Source: Sipunculus nudus (lineage: Eukaryota; Annelida; Sipuncula; Golfingiida; Sipunculidae). From it: a stretch of 64,000 nucleotides of DNA. Within the stretch, counting starts at the first letter, position 1, and every line of letters starts with the position of its first letter. The position numbers were made by a program, and so were the translations under genes. This document shows, piece by piece, positions 12,842 to 23,130 of this stretch. The stretch spans positions 10,284,839 to 10,348,838 of the forward strand of contig CM049316.1 in the NCBI GenBank assembly GCA_026874595.1. Direction: 5' to 3'. The notes under the pieces were generated by a model, which was given only the letters and a program-made list of their open reading frames with translations, was not told the origin of the DNA and searched no databases.

Positions 12842-13552
12842 ATATCGGTAATCTTCCAAATTTCCTCTTAAGACTATAGTCATTTACATAATTATATTCT
12901 CAAGATAAGTGCATGTGTTTAGGCCTATAACATATTTGCAATTAAATATATTTTTATTTTAAATATTATGAATATTAAAAAAAAATAAACGAAAACAAAG
13001 CCTTTATACATTACAGCTAGACCAGCATACATAAAGGAATGTATATGATTTATTGACCATTACTGACTTATCGTGGAATATTGTCTTAAACTAGCGATAT
13101 TCATTTACTTTTTAGCTCAGCTTACTGAAAGTCATCTGAGCTAGAGCGAACACTAATTTGTCCGTCTGTCTGTCTTTCGGCATGTCCGTATACATATATA
13201 TCGGTAATATTCCAAATTTCCTCTTAAGACTATAGTCATTTACATTATTATATTCTCAAGATAAGTGCATGTGTTTAGGCCTATAACATATTTGCAGTTA
13301 AATATATTTTTATTTTAAATATTATGAATATTAAAAAAAATAAACGAAAACAAAGCCTTTATACATTACAGCTAGACCAGCATACATAAAAGAATGTATA
13401 TGATTTATTGACCATTACTGACTTATCGTGGAATATTGTCTTAAACTAGCGATATTCATTTACTTTTTAGCTCAGCTTACTGAAAGTCATCTGAGCTAGA
13501 GCGAACACTAATTTTTCCGTCTGTCTGTCTTTCGGCATGTCCGTATACATAT
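12842..13552 (+). repeat. First two units of a triplicated ~355-bp segment
   Basis: Two near-identical direct copies run 12842-13197 and 13198-13552, with 'tcggtaat' at 12845 and 13201. A third copy resumes at 20338 on the far side of the LTR element. Each unit holds about 270 bp of AT-rich sequence and then the first ~85 bp of a Helentron-like element: an AGCTCAGC hairpin at 13114 and 13469, 'tccgtctgtctgtc' and 'cggcatgtccgta'. The duplication therefore took in flanking DNA plus the element's 5' tip. Confidence 0.85.
13548..13552. repeat. Target-site duplication, left copy (CATAT)
   Basis: CATAT directly precedes the left LTR and is repeated directly after the right LTR at 20338-20342. Five-base duplications are usual for Ty3/gypsy integrases. 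Confidence 0.9.
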
Positions 13553-14700
13553 TGTCACCCCTAACTTAACGTGAAAACTTTACAACGGATATATCCTATA
13601 AAACCATACGATGGGTTTACGCTCGCCACTTGATTTCACTCATCAAGAAATTAGATCCCGGTCATTACAGGTGACATTTCCAGGTTCTTTTAAGGACGTG
13701 TATTAAAATACCAGACAATCATACACCCAGATCAATAGAAACTATGAGACATCAGGTTAAATTCACAAATATAATTCAAGACAATACTTACAGAGACACA
13801 AATGTGAGTGTGTGCGTTGATGTGTCAATACGACGGTTCTTCACATTAAAATTATAGGATATTTACTGAGTCCATGGTTTGTATAATAAACCATAAAGTC
13901 CAGTTCCTTCAGAGATCTCTGGTTACTGTTTTGTGCTGAATCTAGCGTATGGTTAGTACCATATAGATCTAGTCTTTCTGAGTTTAGCGATCTTCAACTG
14001 ATCTTGCTTGTCAGCGACCCGGGTAGGTTCACGTTCACATGAATGCAATAGCGCTCTTTGTTTATGTAGAGCTTAGAGTCCTTGACCTTGCTCGTGTAGC
14101 AATGGTTTCTCGGCTTACGGCGGTTATGTATCTAGGTCAAGCTGAACTAGGCCGGCAGGTGACGAGCGCGTTCTCTCTATATCGCCAATACGAAGCTCTT
14201 TCGGCAGCACGGCTGAGTTCTCATGAGCTGGGTCCTTGCTTCAAGTAGAAGCTTGCTTCTATGCCGTTCCTGGCGTTTCAATGTTCCTACTCCCGTGCGT
14301 GCGTGCTGCCACCTCAAGCTTCAAGACCCAACTGAAGGCAGCTTCCAGCGTCTCTCCCTGAACTCTGACGTCACAATCGTCGTCACAATACGGCGATCCG
14401 GTTCTCTGATTGGCTTATGGCTCAAGTGTCCCATATAAGGTTATATGTGACCTAGTTTGACTGTTAGCGTCACCATGGCGACCCACACACCAAAATGTAA
14501 GAATACACACGATGCGTGACACGGATAAATCAGCTGATAGCCGATGGGATTTCATACAAGAATACACAATATATATATATATACAATTAAGACCTGTCAA
14601 CGCTTTAGGATGACGCTTCACGTCAATATCAATAGAGAACAGACTTCGTTAAACTATGATACAAAACACCGTACATATTGTCACCTATTGTCTGGTGACA
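13553..14700 (-). repeat. 3' LTR (left in window)
   Basis: This 1148-bp repeat starts TGTCACCCC and ends TCTGGTGACA, with the usual TG...CA ends inside a 7-bp inverted terminal repeat. It matches 19189-20337 apart from about three substitutions and one single-base indel noticed by eye. Because the coding strand is minus, this is the downstream LTR. Short open frames inside it occur in both LTR copies and are not genes. Confidence 0.93.
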
Positions 14701-14716
14701 TCACCCCCTCCTTTTA
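14701..14716 (-). other. Polypurine tract next to the 3' LTR
   Basis: On the minus strand the sequence touching the 3' LTR reads TAAAAGGAGGGGGTGA. A purine run in this place is the expected primer for plus-strand synthesis in LTR elements. Confidence 0.8.
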
Positions 14717-14909
14717 GAGAAAATACACGGTATTTTCTCGATACATCGTATCGTTCTATCTCACAGGGTCCAGCTAAACATATTTACATATAGCAATACA
14801 TAAAAGTCATGTAACAAGTTGTCATTAGTACATGCCCACGGTCTATGACACAGGGCAAAATCCTGTACATGTTTAGACTTACCTGGCTAGACATTAAGCT
14901 CATTACATC

Positions 14910-15521
14910 CTAACACTCAGGCAGTCTGCTAAGAAAATCAGGTCCATGGTTTAGTTTACCTGACACTGCTTCAATATCAAATCTAAACTCTTGTAGAACC
15001 AGTGCCCATCTCATTACTCTCTTATTAGCACATTTTGATTTGCTAATACACTTTAATGGTTTGTGGTCGGTCTGAATGGTGAACGGTCTACAAGCCAGGT
15101 ACATCTCAAATTTCTGTACAGACCATACAATTGCTAATGACTCTTTCTCGATGGTGGAGTAATTTCTCTCCCTGGGCAATAGTTTACGACTGGCATAAGC
15201 TACTGGGTGCATGATCCCCTCGTGTCTTTGCATCAGGATACAGCCAATACCCACATCAGATGCATCACATTTCAAATAAAATCGTTTACTGAAATCAGGT
15301 AGCTTCAGTATGGGAGGGTCTGACAGTTTAGCCTTTAGAGAACAGTACGCGTTCTCGTGTACGGGTTTCCAGTATAGTTTGTTAGGTTGACCTTTACGCG
15401 TTAGATCAGTCAAGGGCACCGCTATTTCCGCATAGTTTGGCACGTATTTTCGATAGTACCCTGTAAGACCTAGGAATGCTCGCAAAGCCTTCTTTGTCTT
15501 AGGTCTATCAGTGCTCTGTTT
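14910..15521 (-). pseudogene. Reverse-transcriptase thumb plus RNase H, palm missing
   Basis: The frame opens within the end of the gag-integrase frame and runs through PKTKKALRAFLGLTGYYRKY, the connection at the end of gypsy-type reverse transcriptase, into a full RNase H domain. RNase H acidic residues are visible: D in CDAS, E in EKESLAI, D in TDHKPL and D in GPDFLSR. None of the reverse-transcriptase finger or palm motifs precedes it, so polymerase activity is lost. It has no ATG of its own: the first usable start-like codon is TTG at 15485, and the frame differs from the upstream frame. In an intact relative it would be the end of one polyprotein. The simplest explanation is one internal deletion joining the end of integrase to the thumb. 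Confidence 0.85.
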
Positions 15522-18468
15522 CCCCGTCTACACCGTCAGGATCATGTATAGAATCAGGTGCGCCCTTGGCTACCGCTGCCAGAATATGCTGGGGCTCGTT
15601 TCTAGCATGGTACCGTTTCAGCATATTCACGTGGAAGGTTTTAACCTTATCGCCAATCTTAATCCGATAGTCTAAGTCCCCAACCCTGTTTACAATAGTA
15701 TAGGGGCCTTTCCACTGTACCATTAATTTGTTCCGCTCCGTCGGGAGTAACAACAAAACTTCGTCTCCGGCCTCAAACCTGCGCGTGCATTTACCTCTAT
15801 CATATAACAGTCTGTGTCTGTTCGCTGATTTGTTCAACGCCTCTCTAGCTAACGCGCATGTGTCGCTTAGTTTGTCTTGTAGGTCCAGGACGTATTGGTA
15901 CGTGGTTTTAGTCTCGACGCTAGTATCTCGCTTGGTCCACAGATCCCTTAGAATCCGCATCGGTCCTCTAACGATCCTACCATAGAGCAACTCAAAGGGT
16001 GAGAACCCTGTGCTCTCATGTGGCGCTTCTCGGTACGCAAAAAGCACGGCGCTGAGGTACCGATCCCAATCTCGCGGTCTTTCCTCGCACATCCGTTTCA
16101 ACATTAACTTTAACGTTCCATTGAATCTCTCCACCATTCCGTTGCACATAGGATGGTAAGGAGTAGTGGTTAGCTGTCTTACAGACAAAACACGGCTAAC
16201 TTCTCGCATGAGGTCTGACGTAAATTGTGTTCCCATGTCAGTAAGCACCTCTGACGGCACTCCTAACCGCGCATAAATATCAACTAGCGCATCAGCCACA
16301 GAGACTGTATCTATGTTCTTTAAAGCAACAGCCTCCGGATATCTAGTGGCATAATCCATAACGGTCAGAATATACCTGTGACCTCTCTCAGACGCTGGAT
16401 GGATCGGCCCAACCAGATCCATCGAAATTCTACCCCAGGGCTCATCAATTAATGGCATCTGGCCTAACGTAGCTCCAGGCACCTTGCCTTTCGATATGGT
16501 TTTCTGGCAAATGGGACAGGACTTGCAAAACTCAGCAATGTCATTATACATCCCTTTCCAGAAAAACTGAGTTCTCACGCGGTCGTGCGTTTTGTCTATG
16601 CCCTGATGGCCCGCCATAACCGCTTCGTGGCCCATCCTCATTACGTCGTACCGTAACGTCTGAGGTACCACCACTCGAGATCCATCTTGATCTCCCCGTT
16701 TATCACTCACAACCCGAACTAAATATCCGTCCTCAATTCTAAATGGACTATCATTTCTAGCCTCTCTAGCTAGCCTCCAATACGGCGCTAAAGACCCATC
16801 CTCCTCCTGCGCCTTCAAAAATTCGGCCGGACTCACATCGGCAACTGGGCTTGCAACATTCAAGCTACGCGTCGGTATCTGTTTCTCTCGTGCAGCGCCC
16901 CGTGTCTCCACCGCGGACGACACCTCCTTTTGTGACTCTACACCGTCACACACTATGCCTGAGGACCGCTCAGACTTCCACGTCGGGTCCGGATCATACG
17001 GATCACGCGCTCCCGCTACGTTACCTAGCGCTAAATCACATACAGCATCCCCGACCACCATTGCCTCGATAGTACCGACAAAGTACTCACAGTCCACATT
17101 AATCCTAGCCGTAGGAAATTGTCTTACAGACCCGTCGAACAACCTACACTCGACCTGGTGTCCGGTGAACTGATTCGGCTCCACGTATGACTCACGTATT
17201 CCTGCCGAGGAACATCCCGAATCCCGCAGCACCCTCGCTGACTTACCATTCACCAGCCCTTCACACACAGGTAACGAGATTCCGCCTTCTGTCTGGGCAG
17301 CAAATCCTAACGACTGACTCGGACTCTCTACTTCCGGTTTCACCGCACCGACTGTCTCCGTTTCTGCCTCGACTACTGCCATTGACATAGTCTCCGGTTT
17401 CTGTTTTGGGTTATACGGGGGGCTAAAATTAGTCCTATACCTCTGCTGATCGCCAGCAGCACGCCCTACTTGAGGGGAAGACCTAGGCCTCGACCGGGCA
17501 CTAGTCTTACATTCCCGCGCCTTATGTCCCAGTTCATTACATAAATAACATCTGATGCCTCCTGATGGCTTAAATGTCTGACCGTCCGGACTGCGCTCAA
17601 CCTCTCGCTTCTCTCTAGGCTGAGATACCGGTTGCGCTGGACGCGGCACATTATTGCCATAACGAGGACCTGCTGTAAGGCTGTGTACACCGTGAGCCTC
17701 CGTATAACTTTCGGCTAAGTCTACCATACTATCAAAGTCACGACACCGTCTCTCTTTCAAAAACATAGAGAGATCCCTACTACAGCAGTTTACGAACTGC
17801 TCACACATCAACAGGTTAACTACCCCGTCGTAGTCACCTCCCACCCCTGCCATCCCTATCCAATGGTCTAGGTATCCACTCAGTCTCACCGCAAACTGAC
17901 TCGGCGTTTCGCCTCGCTCAGGCCTACAAGTCCGAAACTTGTGTCGATAACCCTCTTCGGTCATTTGGTATCGCTTTAACAAGGCTATCTTTAACTTATC
18001 GTAATCCATGGCCTCACTAACCGATAACTGTGTGTAAGTCCCTAGCGCCTTACCCCGCAGTAACGGACTCAGGTGTAACGCCCAATTCTCCCTATCATAG
18101 CCTTGACATACAGCTAATCGTTCAAATCGCTCAAGAAACGCATCTAGCTGATCGTGAGCCTCATCAAAAGGTGGAAGCTGGATTTTCGGGAATACATCCC
18201 TACTTCTCTCTTCTTTAACCCCAGAGTCAGACTTTAACCTTAGAACCTCTAATTCGTGGGCTCTAGCCTCTCGCTCGCGCTCTAATTCCCGCTGCTCACG
18301 CTCTAATTCCCGCTCTAATTCCCGCTGCTCACGCTCTAATTCACGTTGCCTAGCTCTTTCCTCACGTTCTTCATCCGCACGCCGTCTAGCCTCAACATAA
18401 TCTTGTAAAGCCTGGTCCTTAAGCCCCAAGGCCTGTCCGCATCTAACAAGTGACTCTAACGTTTCCAT
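15508..18468 (-). CDS. Gag-protease-integrase polyprotein, 986 residues
   Basis: The frame starts at ATG 18468 and is uninterrupted. Residues about 26-76 are a Glu/Arg heptad-like coiled coil. About 165-260 form the capsid C-terminal region and resemble a SCAN domain, with the stretch NLLMCEQFVNCCSRDL. A CCHC knuckle uses C307, C310, H315 and C320. A retropepsin-like protease follows, with D416-S-G and a DLALGN flap partner at 478-483. Integrase follows directly: zinc-binding His near 614 and 621 with C648 and C651, then D684, D744 and E780, with exactly 35 residues between the last two. The C-terminal part ends with a basic FHVNMLKRYH segment. No reverse transcriptase lies between protease and integrase. 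The region is clearly richer in GC than its surroundings. All visible catalytic residues are intact, so recent activity or supply in trans is plausible. Confidence 0.93.
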   Translation of the reverse strand: METLESLVRCGQALGLKDQALQDYVEARRRADEEREERARQRELEREQRELERELEREQRELEREREARAHELEVLRLKSDSGVKEERSRDVFPKIQLPPFDEAHDQLDAFLERFERLAVCQGYDRENWALHLSPLLRGKALGTYTQLSVSEAMDYDKLKIALLKRYQMTEEGYRHKFRTCRPERGETPSQFAVRLSGYLDHWIGMAGVGGDYDGVVNLLMCEQFVNCCSRDLSMFLKERRCRDFDSMVDLAESYTEAHGVHSLTAGPRYGNNVPRPAQPVSQPREKREVERSPDGQTFKPSGGIRCYLCNELGHKARECKTSARSRPRSSPQVGRAAGDQQRYRTNFSPPYNPKQKPETMSMAVVEAETETVGAVKPEVESPSQSLGFAAQTEGGISLPVCEGLVNGKSARVLRDSGCSSAGIRESYVEPNQFTGHQVECRLFDGSVRQFPTARINVDCEYFVGTIEAMVVGDAVCDLALGNVAGARDPYDPDPTWKSERSSGIVCDGVESQKEVSSAVETRGAAREKQIPTRSLNVASPVADVSPAEFLKAQEEDGSLAPYWRLAREARNDSPFRIEDGYLVRVVSDKRGDQDGSRVVVPQTLRYDVMRMGHEAVMAGHQGIDKTHDRVRTQFFWKGMYNDIAEFCKSCPICQKTISKGKVPGATLGQMPLIDEPWGRISMDLVGPIHPASERGHRYILTVMDYATRYPEAVALKNIDTVSVADALVDIYARLGVPSEVLTDMGTQFTSDLMREVSRVLSVRQLTTTPYHPMCNGMVERFNGTLKLMLKRMCEERPRDWDRYLSAVLFAYREAPHESTGFSPFELLYGRIVRGPMRILRDLWTKRDTSVETKTTYQYVLDLQDKLSDTCALAREALNKSANRHRLLYDRGKCTRRFEAGDEVLLLLPTERNKLMVQWKGPYTIVNRVGDLDYRIKIGDKVKTFHVNMLKRYHARNEPQHILAAVAKGAPDSIHDPDGVDGETEH

Positions 18469-19166
18469 GGTAACGCTCTAACCTAGTAAGATTCCAGAAT
18501 CTTGTAATATCCGCTCTTAAAAATCCGTAAATACGTACTGTTAAAGCCAACCTAACGAACCGGCGGTATCCGTACAATAACACTACGGTAGCTCTACGCA
18601 TCAAAATTCTACTTATACGGACGGACGGACGGAAGGTCGGACGAAGGGTCAGACGGATGGACGGATGGATATCAAGATATCAATAAACACCATGCACCTA
18701 TGATTACCATGCCAATCGGGAGGGGTAAACTTACCTGTCAAGAGACCCTACCACGTGACCAATCACAAACTAGTGTAGAAAAAATTATACCAGGGCGTAT
18801 CTAACAACATCAAAAATTTTCACTCTAATCTGGGTTTATATCAACCCAATAATGATGTCCAGGTATCACTGAACTAGCATTTCTCACAAAACATGCATGT
18901 GTTCTAGCCAAATCTACAAGGTATATGCCGATCTTGAAACAATGTTGTGCTTCAGGTAATATTCTCACTGAATAAATATTAACTCCTAACAGTGGAGTAA
19001 TTTCATTGTGCAAGCATACACTACAACATCAGTTTGGTGTCATTTCCAATTATTAATTCAGATCAACTCTAGTTTGAGTATATGAATGTCTGGTTTCAGT
19101 ACTGTTTTCTCAGTTCAAAACTTCTGAAACTTACTGTAATTAGCCAGTTTTTTAAGGCTAATTATA
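18469..19166 (-). other. LTR-element leader between primer site and gag
   Basis: About 700 bp of noncoding leader. It includes GGAC/GGAT-type microsatellite at about 18617-18668. RNA packaging signals would be expected in this part of such elements, but none can be identified by eye. Confidence 0.6.
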
Positions 19167-19183
19167 TCCTGGCACGCTCGCCA
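19167..19183 (-). other. Primer-binding-like site
   Basis: On the minus strand TGGCGAGCGTGCCAGGA begins five bases after the 5' LTR. A TGG start matches the CCA end of a tRNA, and the 17-base length is typical. The tRNA could not be named from the sequence alone. Confidence 0.7.
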
Positions 19184-19188
19184 TACAA

Positions 19189-20337
19189 TGTCACCCCTAA
19201 CTTAACGTGAAAACTTTACAACGGATATATCCTATAAAACCATACGATGGGTTTACGCTCGCCACTTGATTTCACTCATCAAGAAATTAGATCCCGGTCA
19301 TTACAGGTGACATTTCCAGGTTCTTTTAAGGACGTGTATTAAAATACCAGACAATCATACACCCAGATCAATAGAAACTATGAGACATCAGGTTAAATTC
19401 ACAAATATAATTCAAGACAATACTTACAGAGACACAAATGTGAGTGTGTGCGTTGATGTGTCAATACGACGGTTCTTCACATTAAAATTATAGGATATTT
19501 ACTGAGTCCATGGTTTGTATAATAAACCATAAAGTCCAGTTCCTTCAGAGATCTCTGGTTACTGTTTTGTGCTGAATCTAGCGTATGGTTAGTACCATAT
19601 AGATCTAGTCTTTCTGAGTTTAGCGATCTTCAACTGATCTTGCTTGTCAGCGACCCGGGTAGGTTCACGTTCACATGAATGCAATAGCGCTCTTTGTTTA
19701 TGTAGAGCTTAGAGTCCTTGACCTTGCTCGTGTAGCAATGGTTTCTCGGCTTACGGCGGTTATATATCTAGGTCAAGCTAGAACTAGGCCGGCAGGTGAC
19801 GAGCGCGCTCTCTCTATATCGCCAATACGAAGCTCTTTCGGCAGCACGGCTGAGTTCTCATGAGCTGGGTCCTTGCTTCAAGTAGAAGCTTGCTTCTATG
19901 CCGTTCCTGGCGTTTCAATGTTCCTACTCCCGTGCGTGCGTGCTGCCACCTCAAGCTTCAAGACCCAACTGAAGGCAGCTTCCAGCGTCTCTCCCTGAAC
20001 TCTGACGTCACAATCGTCGTCACAATACGGCGATCCGGTTCTCTGATTGGCTTATGGCTCAAGTGTCCCATATAAGGTTATATGTGACCTAGTTTGACTG
20101 TTAGCGTCACCATGGCGACCCACATACCAAAATGTAAGAATACACACGATGCGTGACACGGATAAATCAGCTGATAGCCGATGGGATTTCATACAAGAAT
20201 ACACAATATATATATATATACAATTAAGACCTGTCAACGCTTTAGGATGACGCTTCACGTCAATATCAATAGAGAACAGACTTCGTTAAACTATGATACA
20301 AAACACCGTACATATTGTCACCTATTGTCTGGTGACA
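19189..20337 (-). repeat. 5' LTR (right in window)
   Basis: This 1149-bp repeat is nearly identical to 13553-14700 and would carry the element promoter for minus-strand transcription. Visible differences from the other LTR are 'gttatatatc', one extra A in 'aagctagaac', 'gcgcgctctc' and 'cacatacc'. Confidence 0.93.
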
Positions 20338-20342
20338 CATAT
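20338..20342. repeat. Target-site duplication, right copy (CATAT)
   Basis: Matches 13548-13552. Removing the element and one copy restores 'gtatacatatatatcgg', the same junction seen between tandem units one and two near 13190-13205. Confidence 0.9.
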
Positions 20343-21279
20343 ATATCGGTAATATTCCAAATTTCCTCTTAAGACTAGTCATTTACATTATTATATTCTC
20401 AAGATAAGTGCATGTGTTTAGGCCTATAACATATTTGCAGTTAAATATATTTTTATTTTAAATATTATGAATATTAAAAAAAAATGAACGAAAACAAAGC
20501 CTTTATACATTACAGCTAGACCAGCATACATAAAAGAATGTATATGATTTATTGACCATTACTGACTTATCGTGGAATATTGTCTTAAACTAGCGATATT
20601 CATTTACTTTTTAGCTCAGCTTACTGAAAGTCATCAGAGCTAGAGCGAACACAAATTTGTCCGTCTGTCTGTCTTTCGGCATGTCCGTAAACAGATCACA
20701 AATTGTAACCGCTGGACCTAGAAATTTCTAACTAAACACCCATTGAGGTTACATAATCTCCTTGGAAAACTGAAATTAGGTCACTGCGACCTTAATCCTC
20801 CGAGCAATCGGGCTCTTCCTCCCCCCCCCCCCCCCGAATAATTTAAATTTAATACAATAGCACAAGTATCTGAATAACTAATGCATTGATTGTCATGATT
20901 CTTTCCATACATATTGATCATGGAGTGTTTCATCAGTTCCTGAAGACTGGAGGCACCACCTTGATTTTTTAAATTTGTTTTATGCATTTAAGCTCAGCTG
21001 ACTGCATACAAAAGGCAGGATTTCTAGGGAACAGATGAACCCATTATCATGAAAATTTTTGTTCTTATTGATTTTGAAGAACTTTTATTGCTGCAGTTGA
21101 CTGGTGGTATCTCCTACATTTTCTCTTATTTTTGCTTATTTATACTTGTATTTCTGAGAGAACAGGTATATAAACACCATCGGTGCGTCCTTTAACAAGG
21201 CAGAAATAATAACCAAAATACCTGAACACTTCTATTCTCGGAGTAGTTTAGGTTTTCAGTGTATATATATGTGTGTGTG

Positions 21280-21327
<48 letters not shown>

Positions 21328-22190
21328 TATGTTTTCAGTGTATATAGATGTGTGTGTGTGTGTGTGTCATAAGGAACAAGATAGTACAAAAGTAACAAAA
21401 TAAAAGAAGTGACCTTATATGAAAATCACCTAGCAGCCCAGAAGTAATCAGCCCAAGCGGATGTTGGCCAATCCTATGACCATGACAACATTAAGCCCAG
21501 ATAAGATTACGTTAAATTGAAATAGTTAAAACTACATTGATTTTTGCAGGTTGCATATACATGCAACATATTTATGAGTCGTTAGAGGAGACACCTCGTG
21601 GTGAAGTGAGGGTATGCATAGCTGATTCACTGAGTATGCGTTGAGTATCGTCTAAGTATACTCAGAGTAGTTTAGTTTTTGTCAGAACTGATGATGGGAT
21701 TGACTTTAAATGGGTTCACTCTGATGCACGTCCTGTTAGTTTTGGTTCCAAACCACACTATTTGATTTCAAAAATTGTCTTACTCCAAATTTAGGGAGGC
21801 CATGTTGAAATTTCCTTTGAAACAAAGAAGAAGATCACAGGAATTATATGCTGTAAGTTATATGGGACAAAGACATAATTATGTACGTGTAACTCGGACA
21901 CTTCTGTGTAATTTTCAAGTTTTCTCAACAAATATTTTGTGTTGGTTCATAAATTGTAATCATATATATCCCTGTAAGACTATCAGCAATTATTCAGTAA
22001 TGCCATTTAAAGTTTGATTTCACTAAAATTGGCCCATATTGAATACATTTCATACAAAAGCTCCGATATCTCAATTGTCCCTTGAAATTTACTAGTTTCA
22101 TCTTGCATTCATTTCATGGAAGCATTTGTTTTCTCCACATAAACAACCTAAAATTATAGTTTCATATTCAGCTAAGCGTCATGGGCCACT
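20338..22190 (+). mobile_element. Third tandem unit running into a Helentron-like element
   Basis: The first ~275 bp are unit three of the triplicated segment. From 20613 the AGCTCAGC hairpin opens the full element: GTCC-type microsatellite, then 'gtaaacagatcacaaa' and 'ggacctagaa' blocks shared with the element at 6600-7910, then 'gatcatggagtgtttcatcag'-type sequence broken by a 15-base C run at 20821-20835. TA/TG microsatellites lie at about 21260-21370. A plausible 3' end is CAGCTAAGCGTCATGGGCC at about 22169-22187, only some 430 bp upstream of the host gene start codon. No protein is encoded. Confidence 0.55.
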
Positions 22191-22617
22191 ATTCGGAAAA
22201 TCGCCTCTCTCATTTTGCAGGAAATGGAACGTTCAAAATATTTTTTATTTGAGTCAGTTTAGTCATCTTTGGATTTTAAAAACAATGCAACATTAAGTAT
22301 TAAGATTTTTTTTTAAATTATTTCTTCTGGCCCTCACATGAGTCTCATTTCTGACTTCCCGTGAGCTGAAAAAAAAAAATTAGAAGAAATGGTGATCCTA
22401 TCGTCCAGCCCCATCTAGTGGATATTCCTAAAACTAAAGCATCACCAACAGAGGGCGTTACTATCGTGATATTTCGTCCAATGGATATTGACCTTGTTCG
22501 TGACTCCGGGAGCCCGGATGCTTGGAAGAAACTGTCATGTAGGAATGCCTGCCTTGGGAGCTCTCAAATTCGCATTTTCCGGCAAGCTTGCGCTCGGCAA
22601 GGCGTGACCAAGCCAAA
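22191..22617 (+). promoter_or_regulatory. Presumed promoter and 5' UTR of the ZCCHC14-like gene
   Basis: The region between the mobile element and the start codon becomes richer in GC toward the ATG. No TATA box or CpG island is evident. An upstream ATG at 22480 opens a 60-codon frame that overlaps the main start and ends at about 22660. If the transcript begins before 22480, this overlapping upstream frame could lower translation of the main product. The transcription start itself cannot be placed. Confidence 0.4.
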
Positions 22618-23130
22618 ATGGTGTGTAAAGAAGATGTGTGCTTGTGGTTCAGGAGTCTAAACGGGCCAAAACGGATCGATTTGATGTGTGGATTGCTTCA
22701 TTTGTGTTTGCCACTGGAGTTACGGTTTGTGGCTTCATGTGTTGAGGAGCTTGCTAAGAAAGATTTCTTGTCGCTACGAGAGGCAGAATTACGCTCCAAC
22801 AATCCTAAAGAAAATAAAAACCTTTCAGATTTATCAGAATCTAAGACGAGATCGAAAATAATTACACATTTAGCCTTGTTAAATTCCCACAATATTGTGT
22901 GTGCCAATCTGCTGCATGATACGTTGGACCGTATGATCCGAAACAAGCATGATCAAGATCTTTTGAGGAAATTAGCCAAAGATCCACAAAGTATGGAAGA
23001 ATTATTACTTATGTTGACCATGGCAGTCAACCACCCTGCGTTCTCATTTATTCAAAAGCAAAATTTGAGTGGTCTTCTTGAAAGAGCGGAAAAGATTATC
23101 AAGGAAATAGTGTTGCCTCCTCAAGTTCAG
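22618..23130 (+). CDS. ZCCHC14: ZCCHC14-like gene, first coding exon (171 codons)
   Basis: The exon begins MVCKEDVCLWF at an ATG in a good context (AAAATGG) and ends CCTCAAGTTCAG before the donor GTAGGC, in phase 0. The encoded residues match the conserved N-terminal region of the vertebrate ZCCHC14/ZCCHC2 family: a short leader, CGLLHLCLPLELRF at about 24-37, LAKKDFLSLREAEL at 45-58, and NHPAFSF at 138-144 before the helical segment leading to the exon end. Vertebrate ZCCHC14 is a cytoplasmic RNA-binding scaffold with SAM and CCHC modules that brings TENT4 poly(A) polymerases to hairpin-bearing RNAs. Those modules would lie in exons beyond this window. ZCCHC2 versus ZCCHC14 orthology cannot be decided from this part. 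The in-frame extension upstream of the ATG has no family match. Confidence 0.88.

Larger units (their letters stand above)
13553..20337 (-). mobile_element. Full-length Ty3/gypsy-class LTR retrotransposon with integrase before RNase H
   Basis: The 6785-bp element has two ~1.15-kb LTRs beginning TGTCACC and ending GGTGACA, a 5-bp target duplication, a primer-binding-like site and a polypurine tract, all reading on the minus strand. It encodes gag, protease and integrase in one 986-codon frame, followed by reverse-transcriptase thumb plus RNase H in another frame. Integrase lying upstream of RNase H is the order of Ty1/copia and of the Gmr1-like branch of Ty3/gypsy; the gypsy-type sequences favour the latter. 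The fingers and palm of reverse transcriptase are absent, so this copy cannot be autonomous. The LTRs differ at about four positions by eye, so the insertion is young. It sits between copies two and three of a tandem segment. Confidence 0.9.

Noticed and set aside
14039-14621. Short frames inside the LTR, repeated at 19675-20258
   Set aside because: They recur only because the LTR is duplicated, and one is altered by the single-base indel between LTRs.
15728-18218. Plus-strand frames of 60-85 codons under the retrotransposon polyprotein
   Set aside because: They are antisense shadows of the 986-codon gag-protease-integrase frame.
22588-22617. Earlier in-frame start for the ZCCHC14-like exon
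   Set aside because: The upstream codon is TTG, not ATG; the ATG at 22618 has a good context and gives a leader of the length expected for the family.
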